From Ruminococcus flavefaciens (GTDB lineage: Bacteria > Bacillota > Clostridia > Oscillospirales > Ruminococcaceae): a stretch of DNA of 64,000 nt. The notes under the pieces are model-generated. The model was not told the origin of the DNA, did no database searches, and saw only the letters and a list, made by a program, of their open reading frames with translations. The stretch is taken from NCBI RefSeq assembly GCF_900143025.1, contig NZ_FRCT01000005.1, positions 218,310 to 282,309 on the forward strand, written 5' to 3'. Below are positions 51,980-60,600 of this stretch, piece by piece (within the stretch, counting starts at the first letter, position 1; each line of letters starts with the position of its first letter). The translations under genes were made by a program, and so were the position numbers.

Positions 51980-53064
51980 TATGCATTGCGCTCCATACAT
52001 TCGCTGTAAAGTTCGGCGTAGTCTCTGCCTTTTTTCCGCATTACATTTTCAAGGTATTCTGTCCACGCAGACTTGTCCTTGTCATCGTCCTTGACTACTG
52101 CGCCCTGCAATGCGGCGGCAAGCTCGGAGTCGGTTACTTTTCCGCTGCCGAAGCTGCCTGCAAGTGCCATGCTGTTTACCATTAGTGATATAGCCTCTGC
52201 GGAGGAAAGAACGCCGCTTGTGGGCTTTATCTTCACCTGTCCGTCGAGAGTTCTGCCTTCACGCAGCTCACGGAATACAGTTACTATTTTCTCAAAGTCA
52301 CTGTCTGTAGGCATAGCTGCATTGAGCTCCATATCCTTCGACATCTGTGCAACACGGGTCTTGACTATGTTTATCTCAGTATCCATATCCGACGGCGGTG
52401 GGAGTATGACGATGTTGAAACGTCTTTTCAGAGCCGAGGACATTTCGTTTACGCCCTTGTCACGGGTATTGGCTGTAGCTATTATGGAGAAGCCCTTTTT
52501 GGCAGCTACTTCCTCGGATAGCTCCGGTATTGAGATGCGCTTTTCGGAAAGAATTGAGATAAGTGCGTCCTGAACCTCGCTAGCACATCTTGATATCTCC
52601 TCAAAACGTGCGATAGTACCTGTTTCCATTGCGTTGTATATAGGACTTTTTACAAGAGACTCGAAGGAAGGTCCTTTTGCAAGAAGCATAGCGTAGTTCC
52701 ATGAGTAGCGTATCTGCTCCTCGGTAGTTCCTGCTGTGCCCTGTATCACCTGTGATGAGTTGCCGTTGATAGCGGCGGTAAGATGCTCTGAGAGCCATGA
52801 TTTAGCCGTACCGGGTTCGCCTATGAGAAGAAGGGCGCGGTCTGTGACGAGTGTAGCGATGCATATTTCCACGACTCTCTTATCGCCCATGTATTTCGGA
52901 GTTATATCAACTCCGCCTACCTTTCCGCCCATTATGTATGTCAGCACTGATTTGGGCGACATCTGCCATCCTTTGGGGATAGGGGCGGTTTCATTTGCTA
53001 TGAGTGTATCTATCTCGTTTTTGTAAAGCTGTTCTGCTGACAGCCTGAGTATTTCCTGTGCCAT
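51979..53064 (-). CDS. MoxR-family AAA+ ATPase (YehL-like)
   Basis: A 361-residue protein with AAAAAGGAGC before the ATG. Walker A GEPGTAKS is at 82-89. A Walker B-like segment reads ARFEEISR (152-159), with FEE in place of the more common DE. Sensor 1 IIATANTRDKG and the arginine region SSALKRRFNIVILPPP follow. MoxR ATPases remodel or activate partner complexes, normally with a VWA protein from the same operon. Here the VWA is two genes downstream. The C-terminal ~100 residues (MEKxxxEYLENVMRKK-type helices) are the MoxR lid. Confidence 0.9.
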   Translation of the reverse strand: MAQEILRLSAEQLYKNEIDTLIANETAPIPKGWQMSPKSVLTYIMGGKVGGVDITPKYMGDKRVVEICIATLVTDRALLLIGEPGTAKSWLSEHLTAAINGNSSQVIQGTAGTTEEQIRYSWNYAMLLAKGPSFESLVKSPIYNAMETGTIARFEEISRCASEVQDALISILSEKRISIPELSEEVAAKKGFSIIATANTRDKGVNEMSSALKRRFNIVILPPPSDMDTEINIVKTRVAQMSKDMELNAAMPTDSDFEKIVTVFRELREGRTLDGQVKIKPTSGVLSSAEAISLMVNSMALAGSFGSGKVTDSELAAALQGAVVKDDDKDKSAWTEYLENVMRKKGRDYAELYSECMERNA

Positions 53065-53087
53065 TATTTTGCTCCTTTTTATAGATT

Positions 53088-54944
53088 TTACTGTTTCATT
53101 CTCCTGATAGCTTCATTGAGGAACTTTATCTGTTCATCGCTGTGCTGTATGGGCTTTGCAGTCAGGTCTGCTATCAGTCTTTCCATATCCGATACCTTGA
53201 TATCGGGGGCTATGTTTATATTTATTATGCGTCTGTCGCTGATAATATCATTCCTGTATTTAAGTGAATTATAAATATATTTATACAACACACCGTTAAG
53301 CGGTTTGTCGCTGAATTTAATTAGATAATCAAGGGAAGTATGATTAGGGTGATTTCTGTGTACCAGCCATACGTATTTGTTTGCCGAGTCAATAAGGCGG
53401 TCATAGTCCGACCTTTTACAGTTTCCGAGAATGAATGAAAGCGTAAGGCATCTCCACTCCATATTTTCGCAGGCTGCTGTCTTTTCGCAATGATGTCTGA
53501 AAATGCTGTCCATATCCTCGTCATTGTATATTGAATTGGTGTCAGTCAGGAATTTTATCATATCATCGGGGATAGACCTGAAAAGTCTGAGGCTGTTGCA
53601 GCTGCTGTACTGTGAAGCATTATGGCTTCTGTACCTGTACCAGCCGTCGGGAGTAAGGTGGAAATTAATCTGTGCGCACAGTGCTATATCGGAAAGGAGA
53701 TTCTTGCCGCGGAGCTCCGAGCAGGCGGTTTCAGGAGATTCTATAAGTGCAAGTGTGCTTGCGGCTAAGGAATAGACATCGGGATATTTCGCATAAAGCT
53801 CCCTTATCATATCGCGGTATTCTTTGTCGTTATGAGTGCAGATATTTGCTGTAAGAGGAGCGTTCAAAGATTTTATCAGATTAAAGGACTGTATAAGTCC
53901 GTTTGAAGAATTGCTGCTGTTTTCTGAAAGATATTTTCCCCACATCTCAAACGCACTTATGACATTCTTTTTATTTGCGAGCAGTCTTAAACTGTACGGA
54001 GTGAAGTCAGATGAGAAATCAGCAAGTTTTCCACCCTCTATGAGATGCTGCTTTTGTGCTTTGCATATGTATTCCGAAGCAGCCTGTCCGCTTGCTGCGG
54101 TTAAAAGCTCAAGGTCGATGTTTTTGTCGTCCTTTGGCATTTCCGTGATGTATTTATCGGCGATTGGAGAGCCTATCTTTGCAAGTGCGAACATTGCTGC
54201 TGACTTTAATTTGCCCTTTGAGGTCTGATACATGGTTATGAGCTGCTCCTCGTTGGCAGGCGAGAAAGACATAGCCTTTATTGCTTCGCAGCGTACTTCC
54301 ATAGGAGCTTTGCTGTTTTCGGCAAGCTCTGTAAATCTGTCGTTGTACTTATCCTGCGTAAAATAGCTTACCAGCATTATCTGATTGCCCGATGAGTTTT
54401 TCTTTGAAAAGTCTATAGAGCTAAGAAGCATAGGCATGAGGTCATCGCCCATAACAGATTCGAGAGCTGTGATGAGCTTGTTCATATATGGCTTATCAGC
54501 TGCATTAAGAATAGCTGAAAGTATCCTCGGGTCAGATGCGTTCTGATAGAATTTATCATCGAATTCCTGCGGTGTGTATGCGTTCTTTCGGATAAGCTCC
54601 TTGTATTCGTTTATGGTTTTAAGGGAAAGATGTGCAGGGCGTATTCCCTTTAATGGAGCAGCAGGAGCTGTTTTGCTGCTGTCTGTAAATGTGCCCTGAG
54701 TTACGGCGAGAGCATCGGCAAGGGCTATGCAATCTGCAATTGCAGATGCTTTATCATCGGCTGTGAGAAGTGAATTGCACATAGCATAGAGCTTTGCAAA
54801 TACCTTGTTAGCCTCCGACATGGGCTGAAAGCCCTCAATAGCGCGTTTGAGCCTGAAATCCTCGGAAATAAGCGAACAGCCTGCGGCTGCTGAGGCATAG
54901 AGTCTGTCTCTGAGTTCATAAAAGGGATTTGTTTTTACTTCCAT
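53088..54944 (-). CDS. Helical (HEAT-like repeat) protein of the MoxR-SWIM operon
   Basis: A 618-residue protein with AAGGAGG before the ATG. No signal or membrane segment is seen. The middle (about 150-300) has repeated helix pairs resembling HEAT/Armadillo units (APMEVRCEAIKAMSFSPANE, GKLKSAAMFALAKIGSPIAD). The C-terminal part is rich in Tyr, Asn and Cys (YRSHNASQYSSCNSLRLF). I know no named family for the whole. Position between the SWIM and MoxR genes, with 10-nt and 23-nt gaps, ties it to the same complex. It may be a scaffold or client-recognition subunit. E. coli yeh-type loci lack it as far as I recall. Confidence 0.65.
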   Translation of the reverse strand: MEVKTNPFYELRDRLYASAAAGCSLISEDFRLKRAIEGFQPMSEANKVFAKLYAMCNSLLTADDKASAIADCIALADALAVTQGTFTDSSKTAPAAPLKGIRPAHLSLKTINEYKELIRKNAYTPQEFDDKFYQNASDPRILSAILNAADKPYMNKLITALESVMGDDLMPMLLSSIDFSKKNSSGNQIMLVSYFTQDKYNDRFTELAENSKAPMEVRCEAIKAMSFSPANEEQLITMYQTSKGKLKSAAMFALAKIGSPIADKYITEMPKDDKNIDLELLTAASGQAASEYICKAQKQHLIEGGKLADFSSDFTPYSLRLLANKKNVISAFEMWGKYLSENSSNSSNGLIQSFNLIKSLNAPLTANICTHNDKEYRDMIRELYAKYPDVYSLAASTLALIESPETACSELRGKNLLSDIALCAQINFHLTPDGWYRYRSHNASQYSSCNSLRLFRSIPDDMIKFLTDTNSIYNDEDMDSIFRHHCEKTAACENMEWRCLTLSFILGNCKRSDYDRLIDSANKYVWLVHRNHPNHTSLDYLIKFSDKPLNGVLYKYIYNSLKYRNDIISDRRIININIAPDIKVSDMERLIADLTAKPIQHSDEQIKFLNEAIRRMKQ

Positions 54945-54954
54945 AGCTGCCTCC

Positions 54955-56379
54955 TTAAAGCCTTATGATATCGTTTTCGGTGACTATTGAGAAGGGACTG
55001 AAATAAAAGCGGTGTTCGGCAGCTTCATAGAAGAGACCGCCGAAAACAGCTCCTCCGCTGAGCGTTCCTGCCAGCATTTTCAGCGATTGGCAAGCTGACG
55101 GGAAATCCGAGCAGTCCCTGAGTGAGATAGTCTCTTCTCCGCAGATAAGCACACCGTGTCCGTCAGCGGCATATTCTATGCGGTCAAATTTTATGAGAAC
55201 CGCTGCATATGGACGCGAAAGAGTATTTTTGAGTTCATTCTTAGCATTTTTTACAGCAGAAGAGATGGTTTCGTCGGCCTTTGAAAGCACCTGACGGAAG
55301 TCCTTTTCCGTGACCTCTACGCCCTCTGAGGCTTCCCAGCGTACACGCCTGTTAAGGCTTCCGGGGTAGAGGTATAGTTCCTTTATTATGTAAAGATCAA
55401 AGCTTGAATCCTCTGATCTTATGTACTTTGCGGCTCTGTATGGACGGATATTCTCTGTCCTGAAAATATCTCCCGTATCAAGGTCTATCCAGTAGCCCGT
55501 GTCAATCTCCGCCTTGTGAGGAACGTCATTCACAACGGTGAATGCAAGCTGCATAAGAGCGGTGTTTTCGCGGTAAAGTCCAAGCTCACGGAGCTGAGAG
55601 AGCTTCCATATGCCGCCCATTTCTTCGTACAGGATATTGTCCTCGGGCAGAACCTCGCCTGTTTCAAGCTTTTTGTCGATGTAATCACGGCTCTTGTGAA
55701 TTGCAGATGAAAGCCTTACACACAGGGCTATGACCTTGTTGGTTTCCTTGTCGTCAGGTTCGGCATCAAGGAGCTGTACTGCTTCGATTATCTCATACAT
55801 TATAGCCTGCGGCTCGGGGAGATAGTAGTCGCCAAGCTGCTTTGCGAGCTGGCTGTACTGAGTGCAGGCAGCCTTGCTCACTGAGCCTATTCCGTGTTCA
55901 AGTATGTCTTTGACAAAGCTGTCGGCAAGATCGAGTCCCTCACGCTGTTTTTTCAGTTTTTTCTCGGCAGCTGACTTGTTAGGCTTAGGGGCGGCTGCTG
56001 TTGACTCGCCTGATGCGGCTTTTTCTGCACGTTTTTCTATTTTTTCACGCTTTCTTGCGATATCTTCGGGTATAGCTTCAATATCGAAGCTTTTTCCTGC
56101 AAGCCAGTCGTACATTATGGCAAGACAGTGTTTGCAGGGGATCTGTCGGCTTGGACAGGAGCATCTGAAAACGGGAACATCTCCCGAAAAATCAACAGAT
56201 GCGTTGTAGGGCTTGCTTCCGCTTCCGTAGCAGTCACCGAATATGAGCATTTCGTCATCGGTCTTGCAAAGCTTTCTGAAGCCCCCTGATGATGAGATCT
56301 TATTGGCATTGTTCATTGCAGAGGAATTTGCAGCATAATTGCGTATGAATTCCTCTGTTATTGATCTTGCATTGGACAT
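54955..56379 (-). CDS. SWIM zinc-finger protein (YehQ-like), first gene of the operon
   Basis: A 474-residue protein from ATG 56379 with AGGAGG upstream. The SWIM zinc finger is at residues 71-90: Cys73-x-Cys75, Cys82-x-His84 in FRCSCPSRQIPCKHCLAIMY. A basic, Ala/Lys-rich linker (EKIEKRAEKAASGESTAAA, NKSAAEKKLKKQREG) follows. The rest is a helical then beta-rich domain without a named family. SWIM domains bind DNA or proteins. Co-occurrence with MoxR, DUF5682 and VWA genes is seen in distant bacteria. It leads the operon behind a strong extended -10 promoter. Confidence 0.82.
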   Translation of the reverse strand: MSNARSITEEFIRNYAANSSAMNNANKISSSGGFRKLCKTDDEMLIFGDCYGSGSKPYNASVDFSGDVPVFRCSCPSRQIPCKHCLAIMYDWLAGKSFDIEAIPEDIARKREKIEKRAEKAASGESTAAAPKPNKSAAEKKLKKQREGLDLADSFVKDILEHGIGSVSKAACTQYSQLAKQLGDYYLPEPQAIMYEIIEAVQLLDAEPDDKETNKVIALCVRLSSAIHKSRDYIDKKLETGEVLPEDNILYEEMGGIWKLSQLRELGLYRENTALMQLAFTVVNDVPHKAEIDTGYWIDLDTGDIFRTENIRPYRAAKYIRSEDSSFDLYIIKELYLYPGSLNRRVRWEASEGVEVTEKDFRQVLSKADETISSAVKNAKNELKNTLSRPYAAVLIKFDRIEYAADGHGVLICGEETISLRDCSDFPSACQSLKMLAGTLSGGAVFGGLFYEAAEHRFYFSPFSIVTENDIIRL

Positions 56380-56412
56380 ATTGACCTCCTTATTGTAAGA
56401 AAAGATATAATG

Positions 56413-56441
56413 ATTATAGCATATTTTTCTGTTTTTTTCAA
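56413..56441 (-). promoter_or_regulatory. Promoter of the SWIM-MoxR-VWA operon
   Basis: Minus strand TTGAAA (56441-56436), 17 bp, TATAAT (56418-56413) with TGC before it (extended -10). Confidence 0.8.
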
Positions 56442-56515
56442 CATTTTGGCTTAAACTCATGGAATTTTTACATTTATATGCTGATAGAGCAGGCATATCT
56501 GCGTGAAATAAACTA

Positions 56516-56544
56516 TTGACATCTATATTGGTATCGGTTATAAT
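56516..56544 (+). promoter_or_regulatory. Consensus promoter of the Fic toxin-antitoxin pair
   Basis: TTGACA at 56516-56521, 17 bp, TATAAT at 56539-56544. It diverges from the SWIM operon promoter with about 75 bp between the -35 elements. Confidence 0.85.
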
Positions 56545-56566
56545 GTGTAGGTAAGGAGCTGATAGA

Positions 56567-56740
56567 ATGCACAGTGTTTCAACTGAAAAGGCTATAAAAA
56601 ATCAGGTGGCTTCCGCTAAAATGGAGGGTCTGGGTTTTAGCAAGGAGGCTATTGAGATCATAAAGGAATACGCCGACAACAGACTCTCACATGATAAGCT
56701 TATAAAGATAGTTGCGAAAAAGTGCGCTGAAAGGTCATAA
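56567..56740 (+). CDS. VbhA-type antitoxin of a Fic toxin
   Basis: A 57-residue protein. ATG 56567 has AAGGAG 10 nt upstream. The sequence has the class I Fic-inhibitory motif [S/T]xxxE[G/N] as S16-AKM-E20-G21, followed by a helical tail (FSKEAIEIIKEYADNRLS). In the VbhA/VbhT structure the motif Glu pairs with an Arg of the Fic motif and blocks ATP placement. Its TAATG overlap with the Fic gene ensures coupled synthesis. The small size and the exact motif directly before a Fic gene make the assignment strong. Confidence 0.85.
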   Translation: MHSVSTEKAIKNQVASAKMEGLGFSKEAIEIIKEYADNRLSHDKLIKIVAKKCAERS

Positions 56741-57342
56741 TGGCAGTATATAGCATTGAAGGCTGTAATGACAGCTGTTATCCCGATACCACGGTTCTTG
56801 TCAATAAGCTTGATATAAGGGAACAGGAGCTTTTGAATGAAGCCGAGTCAATAATCGTTACATCGTGTTCGGTAAAGGCTGAAAAGGAGCTTGATTTCAA
56901 AGATGTGGATTTTGAGTACTATAAAGGGCTGCATAAGCTTATTTTCGGTGATCTTTATGAATGGGCAGGGACTGTCCGAACTATAAATATCTCTAAAAAA
57001 GGTACTGTTTTCTGCGACCATAACGAACTTGAAAGACTGGGAAGGCTGAGATTTGAACGCCTGAGGGCTCGGGATTTCTTTCGGGATATGGAATATGATG
57101 AATTTGTTTCAGAGGTCTCTGAGCTGTACCATGAGCTTAATATGCTTCACCCTTTCCGCGAAGGGAACGGACGTACTTTGCGATTGTTCGTAACTCTGCT
57201 TGTGAGAAATGCGGAATATGATATCGACTTTGCATTATGTGATCCCGATATGCTTGCAATTGCAAATATAAAGGCTGCTCAGGGTGATATCTCACTGCTG
57301 AAAGCCGTTTTTGCTGATATGATAAAAAATGATACCCCATAG
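56740..57342 (+). CDS. Fic-domain AMP-transferase toxin
   Basis: A 200-residue protein of the VbhT/FicT size class. The full active motif HPFREGNGRTLR is at 137-148 (catalytic His137, the phosphate-binding Asn and both Arg). Other family landmarks are FGDLYEWAGTVRTINISKKG with the flap Thr/Lys region. Such toxins transfer AMP to targets; FicT homologues modify GyrB and ParE. All catalytic residues are present, so it should be active when free of the upstream VbhA-like antitoxin. Phage defence or stability roles are possible but unproven. Confidence 0.9.
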   Translation: MAVYSIEGCNDSCYPDTTVLVNKLDIREQELLNEAESIIVTSCSVKAEKELDFKDVDFEYYKGLHKLIFGDLYEWAGTVRTINISKKGTVFCDHNELERLGRLRFERLRARDFFRDMEYDEFVSEVSELYHELNMLHPFREGNGRTLRLFVTLLVRNAEYDIDFALCDPDMLAIANIKAAQGDISLLKAVFADMIKNDTP

Positions 57343-57378
57343 GTCTGAGCCGATAAGGTTCTGATCTGTGGGATTTTT
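57336..57378 (+). terminator. Terminator of the Fic pair
   Basis: 16-position arms 57336-57351 and 57357-57372 (one T-T mismatch, some G-T pairs) with a GATAA loop and a T-run. The stem starts within the last Fic codons. The AT-rich 57379-57552 that follows contains no gene. Confidence 0.8.
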
Positions 57379-57552
57379 TATGCTCAAAAGTAAGACTTTT
57401 TGAAGTTAGTATATGAATTTTTATATACCATTTCCGATGGAAATGCGCCTATAATTGCAAATGTTTGACTTTTGCCGAATTATAAGTAAAAAGCAGCTGT
57501 TGACATAATCGCAATTTATGATCGGTATTAAGTGAAAATGACTGAAATGTCA

Positions 57553-57581
57553 TTGACAAGTTGTATATTTTCGCTTATAAT
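57553..57581 (+). promoter_or_regulatory. Consensus promoter of the giant LRR gene
   Basis: TTGACA at 57553-57558, 17 bp, TATAAT at 57576-57581. A ~45-nt leader ends with AAGGAGG before the ATG. Confidence 0.85.
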
Positions 57582-57632
57582 ATATATTTGGTATATTATA
57601 CCGATTATATGTATTAAGGAGGAATGTGAAAA

Positions 57633-60600
57633 ATGCTTAGAAATCGACTAATAGCAGGATTGCTGAGTGCAGTTATGTGTACTACAGCAGTCATGCCGAA
57701 TCAGGTATCTGATAGTGCCGGTCGTGAAGCAAACGCAGCTTCGGGCAAGGAAAAAGCTGGCTCAGGCGATTATGACATCAAGTCTACTAATTCGCTGGGA
57801 AACTTTCTTGCAGGAGAAGCTGCCCAAAAGAACGTATCTGATCCGCTTGCTGAAAGCAGTGATGCTTCTCAGTTCCAGATAACATCTCTGGAATTTGACA
57901 GCGAGACAGGAATGGTACAGATCGCATCTAACCAATCAACAGACGCTAAAATAGTAGTTTCATTTGTTGATGATGAAACTTCTGAATGTGTTCTTAGTGT
58001 CGAAACTTCTGTTGAAGCAGGCAAGCTCGTTAACAGCGAGGTCAAAGCCGATATTTCAAAGCTTCCGAAGTATTATGCTGTAAAAGCTCAGCTTTTCAAC
58101 GATCTGAACCGACCTGTCGGAAAAGAATATGTCCTTAGCAGGTATACAAAGGCTGTTCAGGAGATCATTGCAACCGACATAACAGCATTCGATGAGGAAC
58201 AGGTAGTTAACCTTGATGAAGATGATACAACTAACTTCCTCGTTCTCAATGAAGATACTGTAAAGGCAGAAAGCTCTGAGGAGCAGAATACTCTTGTTTC
58301 TGCCGACTATGACAACAATGTTTTCGTTTTCGACAATGCGGACGAGACTATTTCTTCACTCCGGGAAGGAGAATCCTTATTCATTCAGCCTGATGATCAG
58401 AATATCATCGCTGTAAATGTTGAAAATATAGAAAAAGACGGCGATAAGGTAACTGTATCGGGTAACGGTGCTATTGATGATATGTTCGATTTCATCAAGA
58501 TCGAAACTGACGGCGATTTAAAAAATGCATCGGTTGATACTTCTTGTGCAGATGAAGGTATGTCGTTTCCTAATACCGACGAAAACGGTAATCCGATTTT
58601 TAATGACGACGGATCACTGGATTTTGAATATGAGATACCGGAGTATAATGCAGAATTCAAGCTTGAGACCAAAAAGGTTTTCAATATTAATTCAATTCTG
58701 GATCCGCAAACGGTCGATCCCCGAAAACTTGATCCGTATGAAGGTACTAAAGGCGAATTTCAGAGAAATCTGTCAGGTACGGTCACCATATCGGCTTCTC
58801 TTAATTTTTACAAGAGTTTCACAACAACAGAGATACAATTTGCGTTAAAAGTAACACCTGCTATTACTTTTACCATCGGCTATTCTTCTTCAAATCCTAA
58901 AGAAGCGTTTACGACAGTATCTTCAAAATCTGCTGCATCTATTTATGCTACAATAGCAAAGTTTGTTATCCCGACATCGATTCCAGCAGTAGTCGTTGAC
59001 ATTGAACCGCGCCTTTTTGCGGATTTTGTCGGAAATATGACATTAACTTTAAAATGGGAAAATGTGTTGGGATTTACTTATAAGGACGGAGAATTTACAA
59101 ATGACTCTAAATTGAATCCCGAGAAAACAGTAGATCTCTCATTAAAAATATATGGTGAGATATACGCAGGACTGGAGTTAACGCCTAAAGTTGAGATATT
59201 CACAAAAGCTCTTGCATCTGTAGGTATTGATTTTAAAGCAGGTATAAGAATCAGTGCGGAAGCAGATCTCGGAAAAATGTATGACCAATTAGCTCAAAAC
59301 GCAGATGAGCCTGCTGATAAAGTCATTATTGATTCCGGAAAAGGCGATTCTTACCATGCTTGCAAATTCTGTATGCAGGCAAAAGTTGATTTTGTTGTAA
59401 AAATAAAATTAACTCTCATTGTTCTGAGAAAAGAAAAGAAATGGGATCTTCTGACAGTAGAAGTACCGTTGAAATGGGCATATTTCCATTATTCACTTGA
59501 AGACGGCTGGGGCTGGGGTGAATGTAATTACAACAGATACAGAACTACGTTCATGGTTTTAAACAAGGCTGACGGCGGTTTTATTCCTGCTGTAGTCAAG
59601 CTTAACGATAAGGAAGTGACAGTCGGAGGCAGCGGTGCGACTTTCTATTGTCTGCCAGGTTCGTATGATTATTCTGTAACCTATGACGGAAAGACTTTGG
59701 AATCAGGAAGAGTCACAGTAAATAATTCTTCGCAGGATCTGGAGTTTAAAGAAGATGTAAAACTTGACGACGACGGAAACTTTAAAGAATATACACACGG
59801 TGATACAAAGTCTGTAACAGGTTCTCCTGTAACAAAGGCAACAACAGCCAAGCGCATAATAGTTACAGAGACTCTTCCTGCTATTAAAGCAGAAAAGGAT
59901 CAGATTATTGCAGAGACAGGTGCACTGGGAGATAACATCTCATATATGCTCTATCCTAACGGCTATCTCTATGTAGGCGGATTTGGTGAGATGTACGATT
60001 TCAGTTCTTCACCTTTCAGAGATCCTTCACTCGTTAAGAATGTTATAATAGAAAATGACGGAGAAATAATCACAAACATAGGAAATGGCGTATTCAACGG
60101 CTGTAAGAATATGGAGTCCATAAATATGCCGCAGACTATAAAGAGCATCGGCAAGAACGCTTTCAGAGGCTGTGCTTCGCTTTCTGAAGTTTCTTACGAT
60201 GAATATGATTATGCAAAAGAAAAGGTAATAGAAGTAAAGTATCCTGAAGGCAAGTTAGTAATGCCGAAGGCTATAGAAACAGTTGGCGAATATGCTTTCA
60301 GCGGCTGTGCTTCATTTACTGATATCGTTATTCCCGAAACTATTTCAGAGCTTACTTCTTATGTGTTCTCTGGCACAGGTATTGAGTCTATCAGCGTACC
60401 TGAGAATATAATCAAGATCAACGATTACGTATTCAGCGATTGTACCTCGCTAAAAACAGCAGTTATCAGCGAAGCTACAGAAACCATAGGATATCATATA
60501 TTCAGCGGTTGTTCTGCTATTAAGGATATCACTATCCCGTATATAGGACATTCTCTTGAAAAGGCTGAAGCTGAAAACAGCAAGCAGGAATTCACGGATT

